A stretch of DNA of 64,000 nucleotides from Pseudoalteromonas denitrificans DSM 6059 (GCF_900112265.1 NZ_FOLO01000002.1:56205-120204), one strand, 5' to 3'; shown: positions 51,431 to 60,858, numbered from the stretch's first letter. The notes: generated by a model not told the origin, from the sequence alone. Program-made: numbers and translations.

Positions 51431-52486
51431 TTATTTTTGCTGTTCCTCCAAATTAATCCCGTATTTTTTAGCTTTTGCTTTCCATAAACGTTTTGCTACT
51501 TTTTGCATATCAATATCTTTATCGCCTTCATCTATTATTTCTTGCCCGATGAGAGTTTCCAAAATATCTTCTAGTGTTAATATTCCCCGCACCGTACCAT
51601 ATTCATTTACAATCAATGAGATGTGATCTTTACCTATCAGCATTTCTTTCATGGCGTGTAGCAAGAACATATTATCCAGCAAAGTAGGCATGGTCCTGAG
51701 ATAGTTGCTTAAGCAAGTATCACTATTACCACGAGCCTGAGCTAACAAAAGATCGGTTCTGATAACAAACCCAATAATATCATCTTGATTTTTATCATAA
51801 ACGGGGATTCTCGTAAAACGATTTTTTTTGTGCTTATGAAAAAACTCTCCGACTGAAAGATCTTGAGATTCATGGAAAATCACCGTTCTAGGTGTCATTA
51901 CTTTTCTGATCTTTATTTCTTGTAATAACAAAAGGTTCTGTAAGATTCTAGCTTCTTGGGGCTCTATATGACCTTCATCTGCACTTAATTGCGCCATAAT
52001 GGAAAATTCATTGCGCCTAAATCCTGATGGCTCTTTTTTAACCATATTACGCGTAATAAATTCTAACATTTTGATAAATGGATTAAGTATCCATATTAAA
52101 TATTTTAGACAGTAAGCGGTAGCTGGCGCTAATATTTTCCAATAAGAAGCCCCAATTGTTTTAGGGATAATTTCTGAAAAAATTAAAATCAATAAAGTTA
52201 ATATTACGGATACTATCCCAAGTGAAGCATCCCCTAATACAAATGTTGCTTGAGCGCCAACACCTGCGGCCCCAACGGTATGGGCTATGGTATTTAGAGT
52301 CAAAATAGCGGCTAAAGGTTTATTTATATCTCCCTTTAACTTACGTAAAATTTCACCAGATTTTTGGCCTTTTTTTTCTATCAGAGCAATATAGACCCAA
52401 GAAACACTCAAGAGTACCGCTTCGGCAATAGAGCACAAAAACGAAAAGAATAAAGCAATAAATAAATACAATCCTAAAAGAAACAT
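51431..52486 (-). CDS. CNNM/CorC-family membrane protein with CBS domains
   Basis: 351 aa. The DUF21/CNNM membrane domain is at ~1-140 with three or four helices and the FSEIIPKTIG motif, followed by a CBS pair (~195-330: MTPRTVIFHE, RIPVYDKNQDDIIGFVIRTDL, LIVNEYGTVRGILTLEDILE). The C-terminal CorC_HlyC domain is lacking; the protein ends shortly after the CBS pair. Likely linked to Mg2+/Co2+ homeostasis or envelope integrity. No obvious tie to the polysaccharide genes. Confidence 0.92.
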   Translation of the reverse strand: MFLLGLYLFIALFFSFLCSIAEAVLLSVSWVYIALIEKKGQKSGEILRKLKGDINKPLAAILTLNTIAHTVGAAGVGAQATFVLGDASLGIVSVILTLLILIFSEIIPKTIGASYWKILAPATAYCLKYLIWILNPFIKMLEFITRNMVKKEPSGFRRNEFSIMAQLSADEGHIEPQEARILQNLLLLQEIKIRKVMTPRTVIFHESQDLSVGEFFHKHKKNRFTRIPVYDKNQDDIIGFVIRTDLLLAQARGNSDTCLSNYLRTMPTLLDNMFLLHAMKEMLIGKDHISLIVNEYGTVRGILTLEDILETLIGQEIIDEGDKDIDMQKVAKRLWKAKAKKYGINLEEQQK

Positions 52487-52991
52487 AGACTCCGTATTGT
52501 GCTAATTGGTTAGTATTTTTATAGTTCATTATTAAGGTAAGCTCAATTTGTCAAAATAGTCTACTTTGATGCCCTTTATTACAGAAAAATCTATACAGAC
52601 GTTATTGTGAAAATAGGTTATTTATATCAATTGGATAATTCATTAATTATGAGTATATTTATTGTTGGATTTGAATCGCGTTTAAAATTCCCATTATTGT
52701 GAGTTGCTTTGTTCAGTTGTATAAGTGCTATTATCTCATTTTGTTTAGGAATTTATCACCATGGGTGAGAATTTTTAAATGATGTAAATGTCATTTCTCG
52801 AGCCAAAATAATACTTATTTTTTATAAAGAGCACACTGCAGAAGGCCTATGCAGATGATAATACGACATACAGCTCTAGACTTTCTCTCCTTTTTATAGA
52901 CATATAAATTTCTACTTGAATGTTTTGTAGCTAGGTGAAGTGTGATCATCTATATCGCATAGTGTGGCGTCACAATGCCATGCAGATAATC
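52487..52991. other. Intergenic region, nothing recognised
   Basis: 505 bp, AT-rich, no open frame with a ribosome site, no operator palindrome, no sigma-54 element and no strong hairpin seen. It may hold the promoter of the CNNM gene near its left end. The length is unusual for this gene-dense window. Confidence 0.5.
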
Positions 52992-54017
52992 CTATCCTCG
53001 ACCATATCGCAGCTTATAAGCACAGGTTAATAGCTTTAATTGTTGTGTACCGCTAAAGCTTTTTATTAAAGTATTGTGAGCATTTTTAATTAATAATAAT
53101 TTTTGTTGTGTATTCAATTGCTGCCACGTATTGAGAGTTGACCCCAAAGAATCACTTGTTATATTTTCACAAATCATTCCTGAATAGTTATTTTTAATGA
53201 CTTTATTAACAGCCCCTACCTGCGTGCTTATTACACAAGTACAGTGATTGATTGCTTCTAATAAAGCTAAGGGTAAACCTTCTTGGCGAGAAGTTATCAT
53301 AAGTAAATCGATATTTGGCCAAATAACATCAGCTTTTTGATGACCATGGAAGGTTAAGTTTTCAGGAAAGTTATCTTGTAATGTGTTCTTCATAGGACCA
53401 TCACCATAAATATGAAAACTAAAAGCTTTGTTATTTATAAATTTTTTGGCAACTTGTATAAAAATGTCAGGCCCTTTTTCAAATGAAAGTCGACCAACAA
53501 AAGCAACTCTTATCGTATTTGATGGTGGAGTGTAATTAAATTGTTTAATTGAAACAAAATTATTGAGTATTGTGGCACGAGATATATTTGCTGCGATTTG
53601 CTCAGATACAGCAAAGTTACGAGATAAAACACTTGTTAACCTATCAAATAAATTATAAAACCTTAACTTTCCAGAACCAGTTTCACCAGCATGGTAAGTT
53701 GATATACATGGCTTGGAAATGAATTTACAAATAATACGGCCTATAATCCCGGCTTTGTAACCGTGAGTATGTAAAACATAAGGTTGCGTTTGTTTATTTA
53801 AATAATGATATAAACTGAAGGGTTGACCATTTAATATATGGTAGTTGATTTTATTGTGTTTTAGCTGTTCATAGAAAAAAATGTTTTTATGGTCTTTATA
53901 AAAAAGTACTTCTAAATCAATTTGATGATGTAATAATAATTTTGCAAGTTGTATTATATGTGACTCAATACCCCCGTATAATCCAGAGTCTACAAATATG
54001 ATAATATGGCTTTTCAT
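52992..54017 (-). CDS. Glycosyltransferase family 4
   Basis: 341 aa from the ATG at 54017 (MKSHIIIFVDSGLYGG) with GGGAGG 7 nt upstream; an in-frame ATG at 54032 lacks a site. GT-B fold: GGIESHIIQLAKLL, YVLHTHGYKAGIIGR, RVAFVGRLSFEKGPD, IYGDGPMKNTL and SRQEGLPLALLEAI. It is transcribed divergently from the HPt gene, starts 26 bp apart, so the promoters overlap. It probably contributes a sugar to the same polysaccharide. Confidence 0.92.
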   Translation of the reverse strand: MKSHIIIFVDSGLYGGIESHIIQLAKLLLHHQIDLEVLFYKDHKNIFFYEQLKHNKINYHILNGQPFSLYHYLNKQTQPYVLHTHGYKAGIIGRIICKFISKPCISTYHAGETGSGKLRFYNLFDRLTSVLSRNFAVSEQIAANISRATILNNFVSIKQFNYTPPSNTIRVAFVGRLSFEKGPDIFIQVAKKFINNKAFSFHIYGDGPMKNTLQDNFPENLTFHGHQKADVIWPNIDLLMITSRQEGLPLALLEAINHCTCVISTQVGAVNKVIKNNYSGMICENITSDSLGSTLNTWQQLNTQQKLLLIKNAHNTLIKSFSGTQQLKLLTCAYKLRYGRG

Positions 54018-54043
54018 ATTAAGACCTCCCACAAGGAATGCAT

Positions 54044-54367
54044 ATGTTTATTAAGGCCGTTGTTTTAAAGTTACAGCAGGATGTTGGTGAAACACTTGCG
54101 AAGGAATTAATGCAAGTCTTTATTGTTGAAACCAACAAGCTAGTGACGCAGTTAATTAAAGCGCAACAACAAAATAATATTGACGATGTGATTTTAATTA
54201 GCCATAGCTTAAAAAGTAGCGCCCGTACATATGGCGCTGAGATTTTAGCTGATTTGTGTGAAAAAATTGAATTGGAAGGGAAAAATAATAATGATTTAAC
54301 GTTATTATTTTCCCAGTTGGGTGATACGTGTGAGCAAACTTTAAAATCAGCCATAATATTTACCTAA
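54044..54367 (+). CDS. Stand-alone HPt phosphotransfer protein
   Basis: 107 aa from the ATG at 54044 (MFIKAVVLKL); AAGGA is 7 nt upstream, while the ATG at 54038 is too close to it. Four-helix Hpt domain with phospho-accepting H54 (LISHSLKSSARTYGAEILADLCEKIE). It should carry phosphate from a hybrid kinase receiver (candidate: 55549) to a response regulator (candidates: the activator at 49826 or REC at 22256). The stop overlaps the convergent yvcK stop by 4 nt. Confidence 0.9.
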   Translation: MFIKAVVLKLQQDVGETLAKELMQVFIVETNKLVTQLIKAQQQNNIDDVILISHSLKSSARTYGAEILADLCEKIELEGKNNNDLTLLFSQLGDTCEQTLKSAIIFT

Positions 54368-55272
54368 TGGATTATATTTGTATTCGTTTTGTATGTTGAT
54401 TTACACTGGTTTTTTGTACATATAAATTGGCTTAATACATGTTTAAGCTGTGTAACATCGTGTAATGTATCATTTTGATTTATCTCACATAGAGGTAAGT
54501 TTCTATCATCTAATGCAAATATGGCGTCTTGACCTAAAATTAAATCGTAAAACTTAAAACCTAAAATTTTTGTTGCCCATAACTCATTGGCTTGGTTCCT
54601 AATTAAAGAAGCCACGCTGTTCTCGGTTGTTTTATTAGTGATAAATATGCGGGTCGCCATGGTATTCTTTAATGCGGTTTGAATATTTTCAACCAATAAA
54701 ACAGGGAGTACACTCGTTAGTAAGCTGCCAGGGCCAATAAAGACGTAATCGGCTGATAAAATGTCATTAATGGCTTGTTGTGGTGCTTGTACCGGGTTAG
54801 TTAAACCTAAAGCTTGTGGTAGTTCTGTCAGAGCATCAATTTCACATTCACCAACGATTTTGGAGCCATCAATTAAAGTAGCCGATAAGTCAGTTACCTG
54901 ATCACTCATAGGCAAAATTGTTTGCTGCACATCAAGTAATTGGCATAACCAATAAATGGCTTCGCTTGGTTTTTGAGTGACTTGAGATAAGGCAAGTAAA
55001 ATTAAATTTCCCAGTGAATGACTTGATAACTCCCCTGCATTTTCAAATCGCTGCTGTGCAATTAATGTTAGTAAGTTATTTGAATTTGCAAGCGCTAAAA
55101 TACAACGACGTATATCACCATAGGCAATACAGTTTTTAGCTTGCCTGAGTTTTCCTGTGCTACCGCCATTGTCGGTTGTTGCAATAATGGCGCTAATATC
55201 ATTATTCAGAGGACGCAAAGCAGTTAATACTTGTGATAAACCATGGCCACCACCAATGCATACGATTTTCAT
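54364..55272 (-). CDS. yvcK: YvcK/CofD-like UDP-sugar-binding morphogenesis protein
   Basis: 302 aa, CofD/UPF0052 fold. The N-terminal CIGGGHGLSQVLTAL, TTDNGGSTGKLR, the GDIRRCILALA segment, NLILLAL and DYVFIGPGSLLTSVLPVLLV are hallmarks. B. subtilis YvcK binds UDP-GlcNAc and is needed for growth and cell shape on gluconeogenic carbon. It is usually found with rapZ/whiA or moa genes; here it sits among biofilm regulators, possibly sensing nucleotide-sugar supply. It is slightly shorter than the typical ~310-320 aa. Confidence 0.9.
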   Translation of the reverse strand: MKIVCIGGGHGLSQVLTALRPLNNDISAIIATTDNGGSTGKLRQAKNCIAYGDIRRCILALANSNNLLTLIAQQRFENAGELSSHSLGNLILLALSQVTQKPSEAIYWLCQLLDVQQTILPMSDQVTDLSATLIDGSKIVGECEIDALTELPQALGLTNPVQAPQQAINDILSADYVFIGPGSLLTSVLPVLLVENIQTALKNTMATRIFITNKTTENSVASLIRNQANELWATKILGFKFYDLILGQDAIFALDDRNLPLCEINQNDTLHDVTQLKHVLSQFICTKNQCKSTYKTNTNIIH

Positions 55273-55472
55273 ACATATTACTCCAAACTCATAAGTTATA
55301 TTTTAAATAACCAAGTTTTAAGCCAGTTTTGTAAAAGTTAAATTTTGTTTTTTTGATTTACCGTTAACTCATTGAAATTAAGTGTTTATATTGTGCTGGT
55401 GATAGGTTGGAAAGTTTAAGCTTCTGGGAATTTGTATTTTAAAACGTTTTATTTTGGTAAAAAATAAAATTA

Positions 55473-55487
55473 ATTGCATTTTGCAAA
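55473..55487. promoter_or_regulatory. Operator site 8, ATTGCA-TTT-TGCAAA, upstream of the hybrid kinase
   Basis: One mismatch to the palindrome, centred 69 bp before the start codon of the kinase. A poor sigma-54-like element (TTGATTAGACTATGCT, 55503-55518, with TG for GG) follows. Confidence 0.55.
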
Positions 55488-55548
55488 GCTAAATGAATCA
55501 TTTTGATTAGACTATGCTTAGTTTATAACACATTTTGGAATCGCGAAT

Positions 55549-57597
55549 TTGACTGATGAAATTATAAATAAGGCATTTATTCTTAGCTTTATTGAAAGCT
55601 TAGCATTTTCAAGAAGTAGTGAAGAAACCATGTTTAGGTTGAAACTTTCATTAAAATCTATTTTTGAATTTGAAAACTTGATTGTCACTGTGGCTGATCA
55701 AAGTGATTTAGACCAAGCTAATTTTTTAACTTGCATTTGTGCCACCGAGACCGAGTTTGAGAGTACTTATTGGCCTATTTGTCAGCTATTTAGTAAGGCT
55801 TTTGCGCAACAAATCCTGTTAGTTGACAATATATTTGAAGATCTTGAATTTGAAATCCAGCCTTTACCTGTAAAACAAAAATTATCAAAAGTTTTATTAT
55901 ATGCTTTTAATTTTTCAGAACGAAAAGGCATGTTCATTTTTACCTTGCCAGAAGAACATAAAATAAACCAAACCGTATTAGCGCAATTAGAGCAATTGTC
56001 TCCTGTTTTCAAACAAACATTTGTGCAACTTGAGCAGGAATATTGGATTAAGCAAAGGATCAATGAAAGAACACTAGCATTAAAAATGAGTGAACAAAGG
56101 TTTAGATATTTTGCACAAACGGCATCAGATTGGTTTTGGGAAACAGATAAAGAGTTAAAGTATATTTATTTATCGAATTCTGAAAATGAATTAAAACAAA
56201 AAAGCTATCAACATTTTTTAGGGAAAACACCTCTTGAATTACGTTCTGAAAATGAAGTTGGGCAACTTAAAAAGTGGAGTTTTTTCTTACATTTAATTAA
56301 TCAAAAATCAAAAATACATGACTTTGAATATGAAGCAAAAGGTACGCAAGGGGGAAGTTTTTGGATCTCATTATCTGGTTGTCCTAATTTTAATGAGAAT
56401 AATCAATTTATTGGATATATGGGGACAGGTAAAGATATTAGTTATAATAAACAAAGAGAAATAGATTTGCAGCAAGCAACAAAGAACGCAGAGCAAGCCA
56501 GTGCTGCAAAATCAAACTTTTTGGCTGTAATGTCTCATGAAATCAGAACCCCAATGAATGCTGTTTTGGGCATGTTAGAGCTGTTGGAAGACACTGGGTT
56601 GAATGAGCAACAACAAGAACTACATGATTATATGCATTCAAGTGCCCAGTTATTACAAGGTGTGATATCTGATACTTTAGATTTTTCTAAGATAGAGTCA
56701 GGTAAATTAGAGCTGGAATACAGCACGGTTAATTTACATTCATTGATCAAAAATATTTCTAAGCAGTTTGAAGTTCAGGCTATAAAAAATACTTTAACCT
56801 TTAATGTTACTTTAGCTCAAAATGTACCTAAGCTCATCTTGGGTGATGCCACTCGTTTGGCGCAAATTTTATTTAATATTTTAGGTAATGCATTTAAATT
56901 TACTGAAAATGGTGCGGTTAATTTAGACGTCAGTTTAACTACTGAAGGTATAAAGTTTATTGTTAAAGATACTGGCGTTGGTATTTCAGAGCATAATATT
57001 ACTAAATTATTTTCAGCTTTTACACAAGTTGACTCTTCTATTAAGCGCCGTCAGCAAGGTGTTGGATTAGGGTTAAGCATTGCTAAAGAATTATTAACTT
57101 TAATGGAAGGTAAAATTAAGTGTACAAGTAAGTTAGGGGAATTTACTCATTTTACTTTTTCGATTCCTTATATCCCTATTAGTCATGAAATTAATGACCT
57201 TAAAGTACATCATAAGCAAAATAAAAAGTGCGCTGTGTTATCAATATTAGTTGCTGAGGATAACATTGCTAATCAAATGGTGGTCAAAGCCTTATTAGAA
57301 AAGCGTAATCATAAAGTTACATTGGTTGAAACAGGCACTGAAGCAATTGAAGTCTTAAAACAACATACATTTGATTTAATCTTAATGGATATGATGATGC
57401 CAAAAATGGATGGTATTGAGGCAACTAAAATTATCAGAGCACAAAGTGTATATCAAAAATTGCCAATAATAGCACTTACGGCAAATGCGAGTTTAGAGGA
57501 CAAAAATCAATGTTTAGCGGCTGGTATGAATGATGTTATCACTAAACCTGTAGATAGCCGTTTGCTTGCAAGCAAAGTTGAGTATTATGGTGAATGA
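55549..57597 (+). CDS. Hybrid sensor histidine kinase (PAS-HK-receiver)
   Basis: 682 aa with a TTG start at 55549, supported by GGAA 8 nt upstream; the next in-frame ATG would lose 27 residues. Soluble: a GAF-like N-terminus (~1-170), PAS (~180-300, DWFWETDKELKYIYLS), H-box FLAVMSHEIRTPMNAV (~330), HATPase with NILGNAFKFTENG, DTGVGIS and GLGLSIAKELL, then REC with LILMDMMMPKMDG (~620). No HPt domain of its own, which fits with the separate HPt gene 1.2 kb away. Functionally the likely counterpart of SypF/RscS. Confidence 0.93.
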   Translation: MTDEIINKAFILSFIESLAFSRSSEETMFRLKLSLKSIFEFENLIVTVADQSDLDQANFLTCICATETEFESTYWPICQLFSKAFAQQILLVDNIFEDLEFEIQPLPVKQKLSKVLLYAFNFSERKGMFIFTLPEEHKINQTVLAQLEQLSPVFKQTFVQLEQEYWIKQRINERTLALKMSEQRFRYFAQTASDWFWETDKELKYIYLSNSENELKQKSYQHFLGKTPLELRSENEVGQLKKWSFFLHLINQKSKIHDFEYEAKGTQGGSFWISLSGCPNFNENNQFIGYMGTGKDISYNKQREIDLQQATKNAEQASAAKSNFLAVMSHEIRTPMNAVLGMLELLEDTGLNEQQQELHDYMHSSAQLLQGVISDTLDFSKIESGKLELEYSTVNLHSLIKNISKQFEVQAIKNTLTFNVTLAQNVPKLILGDATRLAQILFNILGNAFKFTENGAVNLDVSLTTEGIKFIVKDTGVGISEHNITKLFSAFTQVDSSIKRRQQGVGLGLSIAKELLTLMEGKIKCTSKLGEFTHFTFSIPYIPISHEINDLKVHHKQNKKCAVLSILVAEDNIANQMVVKALLEKRNHKVTLVETGTEAIEVLKQHTFDLILMDMMMPKMDGIEATKIIRAQSVYQKLPIIALTANASLEDKNQCLAAGMNDVITKPVDSRLLASKVEYYGE

Positions 57598-57606
57598 TTG
57601 GTGTTT

Positions 57607-59445
57607 TTACTCTATTTCGATGATCGGGATTGAAATAGTAAAACAGCTACCTTGATTTACTTTTGAAGTGACTGATATCTGACCTCCATGTTGATTAATA
57701 ATATTATGGCTAATCGATAATCCTAAACCAGTACCTGTGCCTATTGGCTTAGAGGTATAAAAAGGGGTGAATATTTTAGATAGCGACTCATTTTCGATTC
57801 CGCAGCCCGTATCTTCTATTTCAATTAGGATATCATTATCTTTTACCTTAGAACGTACGTATATATTACCTTTATCATCAATTGCTTGACCTGCATTGAT
57901 CAATAAATTCATAAATACTTGATTTAGTTTCCCTGGAAATGCCAATGTCATAGGTAAAGGTTGTAAATCAACATGAATTTCACAATTATATTTAAGTTCA
58001 TTCCATACAATTTTAAGTGTCGCATTTAGGCCTTCGTTAATATCTATTAAGCTTTTTAGTGGCTGTTCAATACGGGCAAATATTTTTAAACTTTGCACTA
58101 TCTCATCAACACGGTCAATACCACCTATAGTGCTTTCTATTAATGGAAATATATCTTTAAAGAGGTAATCAATATCATATTTATCAATTAGTGTTTGTTG
58201 TTTTTGCTTGTATTCTGCCATGATGTTGTCTTTAAATGATGTATCATCAGATAGCGCCTTATTATATTCTTGCAGGTCATTCAAATAGTCGTTTAAGACT
58301 GTTAAATTGCTTTTAACATAACCTATGGGGTTATTTATTTCATGGGCAACACCAGCAGCAAGCAAACCGATACTGGCCATTTTTTCAGACTGTACGAGTT
58401 GGGATTCACTCAGTTTTAGCTCATCATTGGCTTGTGTTAATTTTGAATAACTGGTTTTTAATGCTTGTTCTCTTTTCTCTACTTGTTTGGCCATTTGATT
58501 GAATTTATGAAGTAAAGATGAAAATTCAACTATGCTAGACTCTTCAGGCATTGCTTGGATATGTTCGCCTTTATCTAATTTCTCTGTCGCTTCGCTAAGT
58601 GATAAAAGTGGCTTAACAAAATATCGATAACCAAAAAAGTAAGCTAAAAAAGAAGTAATCAAAATAGCGACGATGATAATGGCGCTTATTTGCACCATTA
58701 ACTTATATAACATTGAGTTTATAATGCTTTTATCAATCGTGAAAAGTAGCGATAAGTCTAATTTAGGCCAATCAATACGCTTTGTTTCTCCAATTATGAC
58801 CTCTCCAAATGTGATAAGTGTTTGATTATTTTTCATCAGCCCTATGCTTATGCCTTCGAGTCGTTTATCTGCGCTTATTTGTTCATTAATATCAGCAATA
58901 GGAATTTGCATCGTCAAAATGCCTTCGATTGAATTTTGATATTTTATGGCGACTGAAATAGCAAAAAAATACGGCTCTGTTTCTCCAGTAATTGATATAT
59001 TTGTTAAAGTCTGATTATTGGATATATTACTTTTTAATACGGATTTAAACCAAGGGATTTGTTGTTGAATTAACTGAGAACTATTTAAGGTCGTATGTAA
59101 AAGCCGTCCTTCAAAGTCAAATAAACTAAGCTTATATGACTTCCCTAATATCGTTAAATCAGCCATAAAATCATTTATTTTTCCTAAATTAGATTCCGGC
59201 TGCATTAATGTTTGCAGCATGATAGGTAATTTAGCTTTTTCTTTTAAAATAGTAAGTCTTTGGTTTAGATATATTAAGTAATTGTTGTTGATTTGATTTA
59301 TTTCACGAGAAATAATTTTATTTTGTTCAGCATTTATTGTACTGATCACTTGATTGCTAACTAACGCAGAGATCAGTAAGGCTAATGATGCACAACTTAA
59401 AAATACAAAGCCTGCCAGAGCAAAAGAAACAGATATTTTTTTCAT
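57607..59445 (-). CDS. Membrane sensor histidine kinase (Cache-HAMP-HK)
   Basis: 612 aa. TM1 is at ~8-30, followed by a periplasmic sensor of ~210 residues, TM2 at ~245-268, HAMP (~270-325), a coiled coil, H-box GLLAAGVAHEINNPIGYV (~370) and HATPase with VFMNLLINAGQAI, IEDTGCGIENESLSKIF and GTGTGLGLSISHNII. No receiver. The start overlaps the stop of the periplasmic-binding-protein gene (59442) by 4 nt, so the two form one unit in which the binding protein probably presents a ligand to the sensor. Confidence 0.93.
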   Translation of the reverse strand: MKKISVSFALAGFVFLSCASLALLISALVSNQVISTINAEQNKIISREINQINNNYLIYLNQRLTILKEKAKLPIMLQTLMQPESNLGKINDFMADLTILGKSYKLSLFDFEGRLLHTTLNSSQLIQQQIPWFKSVLKSNISNNQTLTNISITGETEPYFFAISVAIKYQNSIEGILTMQIPIADINEQISADKRLEGISIGLMKNNQTLITFGEVIIGETKRIDWPKLDLSLLFTIDKSIINSMLYKLMVQISAIIIVAILITSFLAYFFGYRYFVKPLLSLSEATEKLDKGEHIQAMPEESSIVEFSSLLHKFNQMAKQVEKREQALKTSYSKLTQANDELKLSESQLVQSEKMASIGLLAAGVAHEINNPIGYVKSNLTVLNDYLNDLQEYNKALSDDTSFKDNIMAEYKQKQQTLIDKYDIDYLFKDIFPLIESTIGGIDRVDEIVQSLKIFARIEQPLKSLIDINEGLNATLKIVWNELKYNCEIHVDLQPLPMTLAFPGKLNQVFMNLLINAGQAIDDKGNIYVRSKVKDNDILIEIEDTGCGIENESLSKIFTPFYTSKPIGTGTGLGLSISHNIINQHGGQISVTSKVNQGSCFTISIPIIEIE

Positions 59446-60683
59446 AGGCCAATTTTTTCGTTATTTTTAATGAGAATTATCTCATTATCATCACCATAAT
59501 AAGCCATGACATAATCATTAAAAGATAATGCTTCGTGGGCATCAGGTTGATTTATCATATAAGGTGAAAACGGTTTTATATAAGTTTTAATTAATCCTTC
59601 GACTGGTTTTTGTAATGACTCCAATGCTTTATGGATATTGTGTTGATCTTGCTTTTTATCGCCGGTTAACCCTGATTGATTAATGGCGGAAATTAAAATT
59701 TTGGTTAAATCATAGCCGTGAATAAAGCCTGTTTGAGCCTTTATATCTTGTGGTGTTAAAAGTTGTTTGAAATTTTTTTTTGCAGTATTAAATACTGAAG
59801 TTGGTAACGCAGTTAGTTTATCGGAATTAAAAGAGAAGCTGGTTTGTATAAACTGTAAATCTAATGACTGGCGAATATCCTTATTAATTATATCAGCAAA
59901 ATCTCCGCCAGTTATTCCCCAGTGGCTCCTAATTGGCAGCCTCTCATCTGAACTAAGTTCACTCATTGCTTTTGCAAACGTTTTTCCTTCGGTTGCGTTC
60001 CCCACAAAAAAAATGACGTCAGCAAGTGGTTTTATTTCTCTTAAGGTTAAACGCGCATGATTTTTTCCTATGCCCCAATTAAACCATTTTACACCCATAG
60101 GTTTTAAATTTTTTTGTTTGAGTGCTTTTGTTATCGTTTTTTCATTAGAGCGACCCCAGCCTGTGTCTTCAAGTAATAAAAAGGGTTTTGTAAAACCTTC
60201 TTTTATCGCATTATCACTGATTATAAATCCTGCTTTTTGATCGTCTATTGAGAGGCGAAATATCCAATTTTTTTTATGCGTTGTTCGTGTAATTGGACCC
60301 GCTGCAGCCCATGGATCAAGTAATAAAATTTCATTTTGATTTATGAATTTTTTGTTCGCTAAAATAGGTGGTGAATGCAACCCTGAAAAAACGAGCAGTG
60401 CGTTAGGGTCTTGCAGAAAAGCTTCTAAATTACGTTTACTACGTAATGAGTTACCTCTATGGTTTTTTATAACCAGATTAAGCTGATATTTGAATAATTT
60501 ATGGTTAACTTCAAATAATGCTGTTTCAATACCTTGTTGAATTGAAATGCTAGATGCTTTGGCTCCAGAAAAATCTGCATCTAAGTATAAATTATACGTT
60601 TCTAATGCTTGAGTTTTAAAGTTGATTAAAATCAAAAATAAAATTGTAATTATTTTTTTCTGAAAAAAAAGTGAATGGCGCAT
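59442..60683 (-). CDS. Periplasmic ABC-type substrate-binding protein (Peripla_BP_6 class) paired with a kinase
   Basis: 413 aa with a signal peptide (cleavage near TQAL). Type-I periplasmic binding fold: NLYLDADFSGAKASSISIQQGIETALFEVN, LVFSGLHSPP, WIFRLSIDDQKAG, LLLEDTGWGRSNEKTI, DVIFFVGNATEGKTF and IHGYDLTKIL are typical of branched-chain amino acid/amide receptors. No permease or ATPase genes are next to it. Co-transcribed with the sensor kinase, so likely a sensory rather than transport protein. Confidence 0.9.
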   Translation of the reverse strand: MRHSLFFQKKIITILFLILINFKTQALETYNLYLDADFSGAKASSISIQQGIETALFEVNHKLFKYQLNLVIKNHRGNSLRSKRNLEAFLQDPNALLVFSGLHSPPILANKKFINQNEILLLDPWAAAGPITRTTHKKNWIFRLSIDDQKAGFIISDNAIKEGFTKPFLLLEDTGWGRSNEKTITKALKQKNLKPMGVKWFNWGIGKNHARLTLREIKPLADVIFFVGNATEGKTFAKAMSELSSDERLPIRSHWGITGGDFADIINKDIRQSLDLQFIQTSFSFNSDKLTALPTSVFNTAKKNFKQLLTPQDIKAQTGFIHGYDLTKILISAINQSGLTGDKKQDQHNIHKALESLQKPVEGLIKTYIKPFSPYMINQPDAHEALSFNDYVMAYYGDDNEIILIKNNEKIGL

Positions 60684-60788
60684 AAGATTTATTCCATTAA
60701 AATAATATAATAAAATTTATTATAGTAAAAATAAAGGATTAGAAATTTAAAATCTAAAAGTTCTAAGTTAGAAACAAAAAAATTATTC

Positions 60789-60804
60789 TTTTTGCGTGTG
60801 CAAA
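60789..60804. promoter_or_regulatory. Variant operator, TTTTGC-N4-GCAAAA
   Basis: Inverted repeat like the eight TTTGCA-N3-TGCAAA copies but with a spacer one base shorter. It is ~55 bp before the GGDEF-EAL start. Weak evidence of shared control. Confidence 0.3.
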
Positions 60805-60858
60805 ATGTAAGGCTTTTAAAGCAAAGTAAGAGATAACTGCTAGTCTTATAAAAGATGA

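Noticed and set aside
22000..55500. PEP-CTERM/exosortase-type EPS locus
   Set aside because: The response regulator and GumC-type proteins also occur in exosortase loci, but no exosortase, PEP-CTERM protein or PrsK-type kinase is present; the syp-like order fits better.
55503..55518. Sigma-54 promoter for the hybrid kinase
   Set aside because: The -24 dinucleotide is TG instead of GG, and the operator would be only ~24 bp upstream; not convincing.
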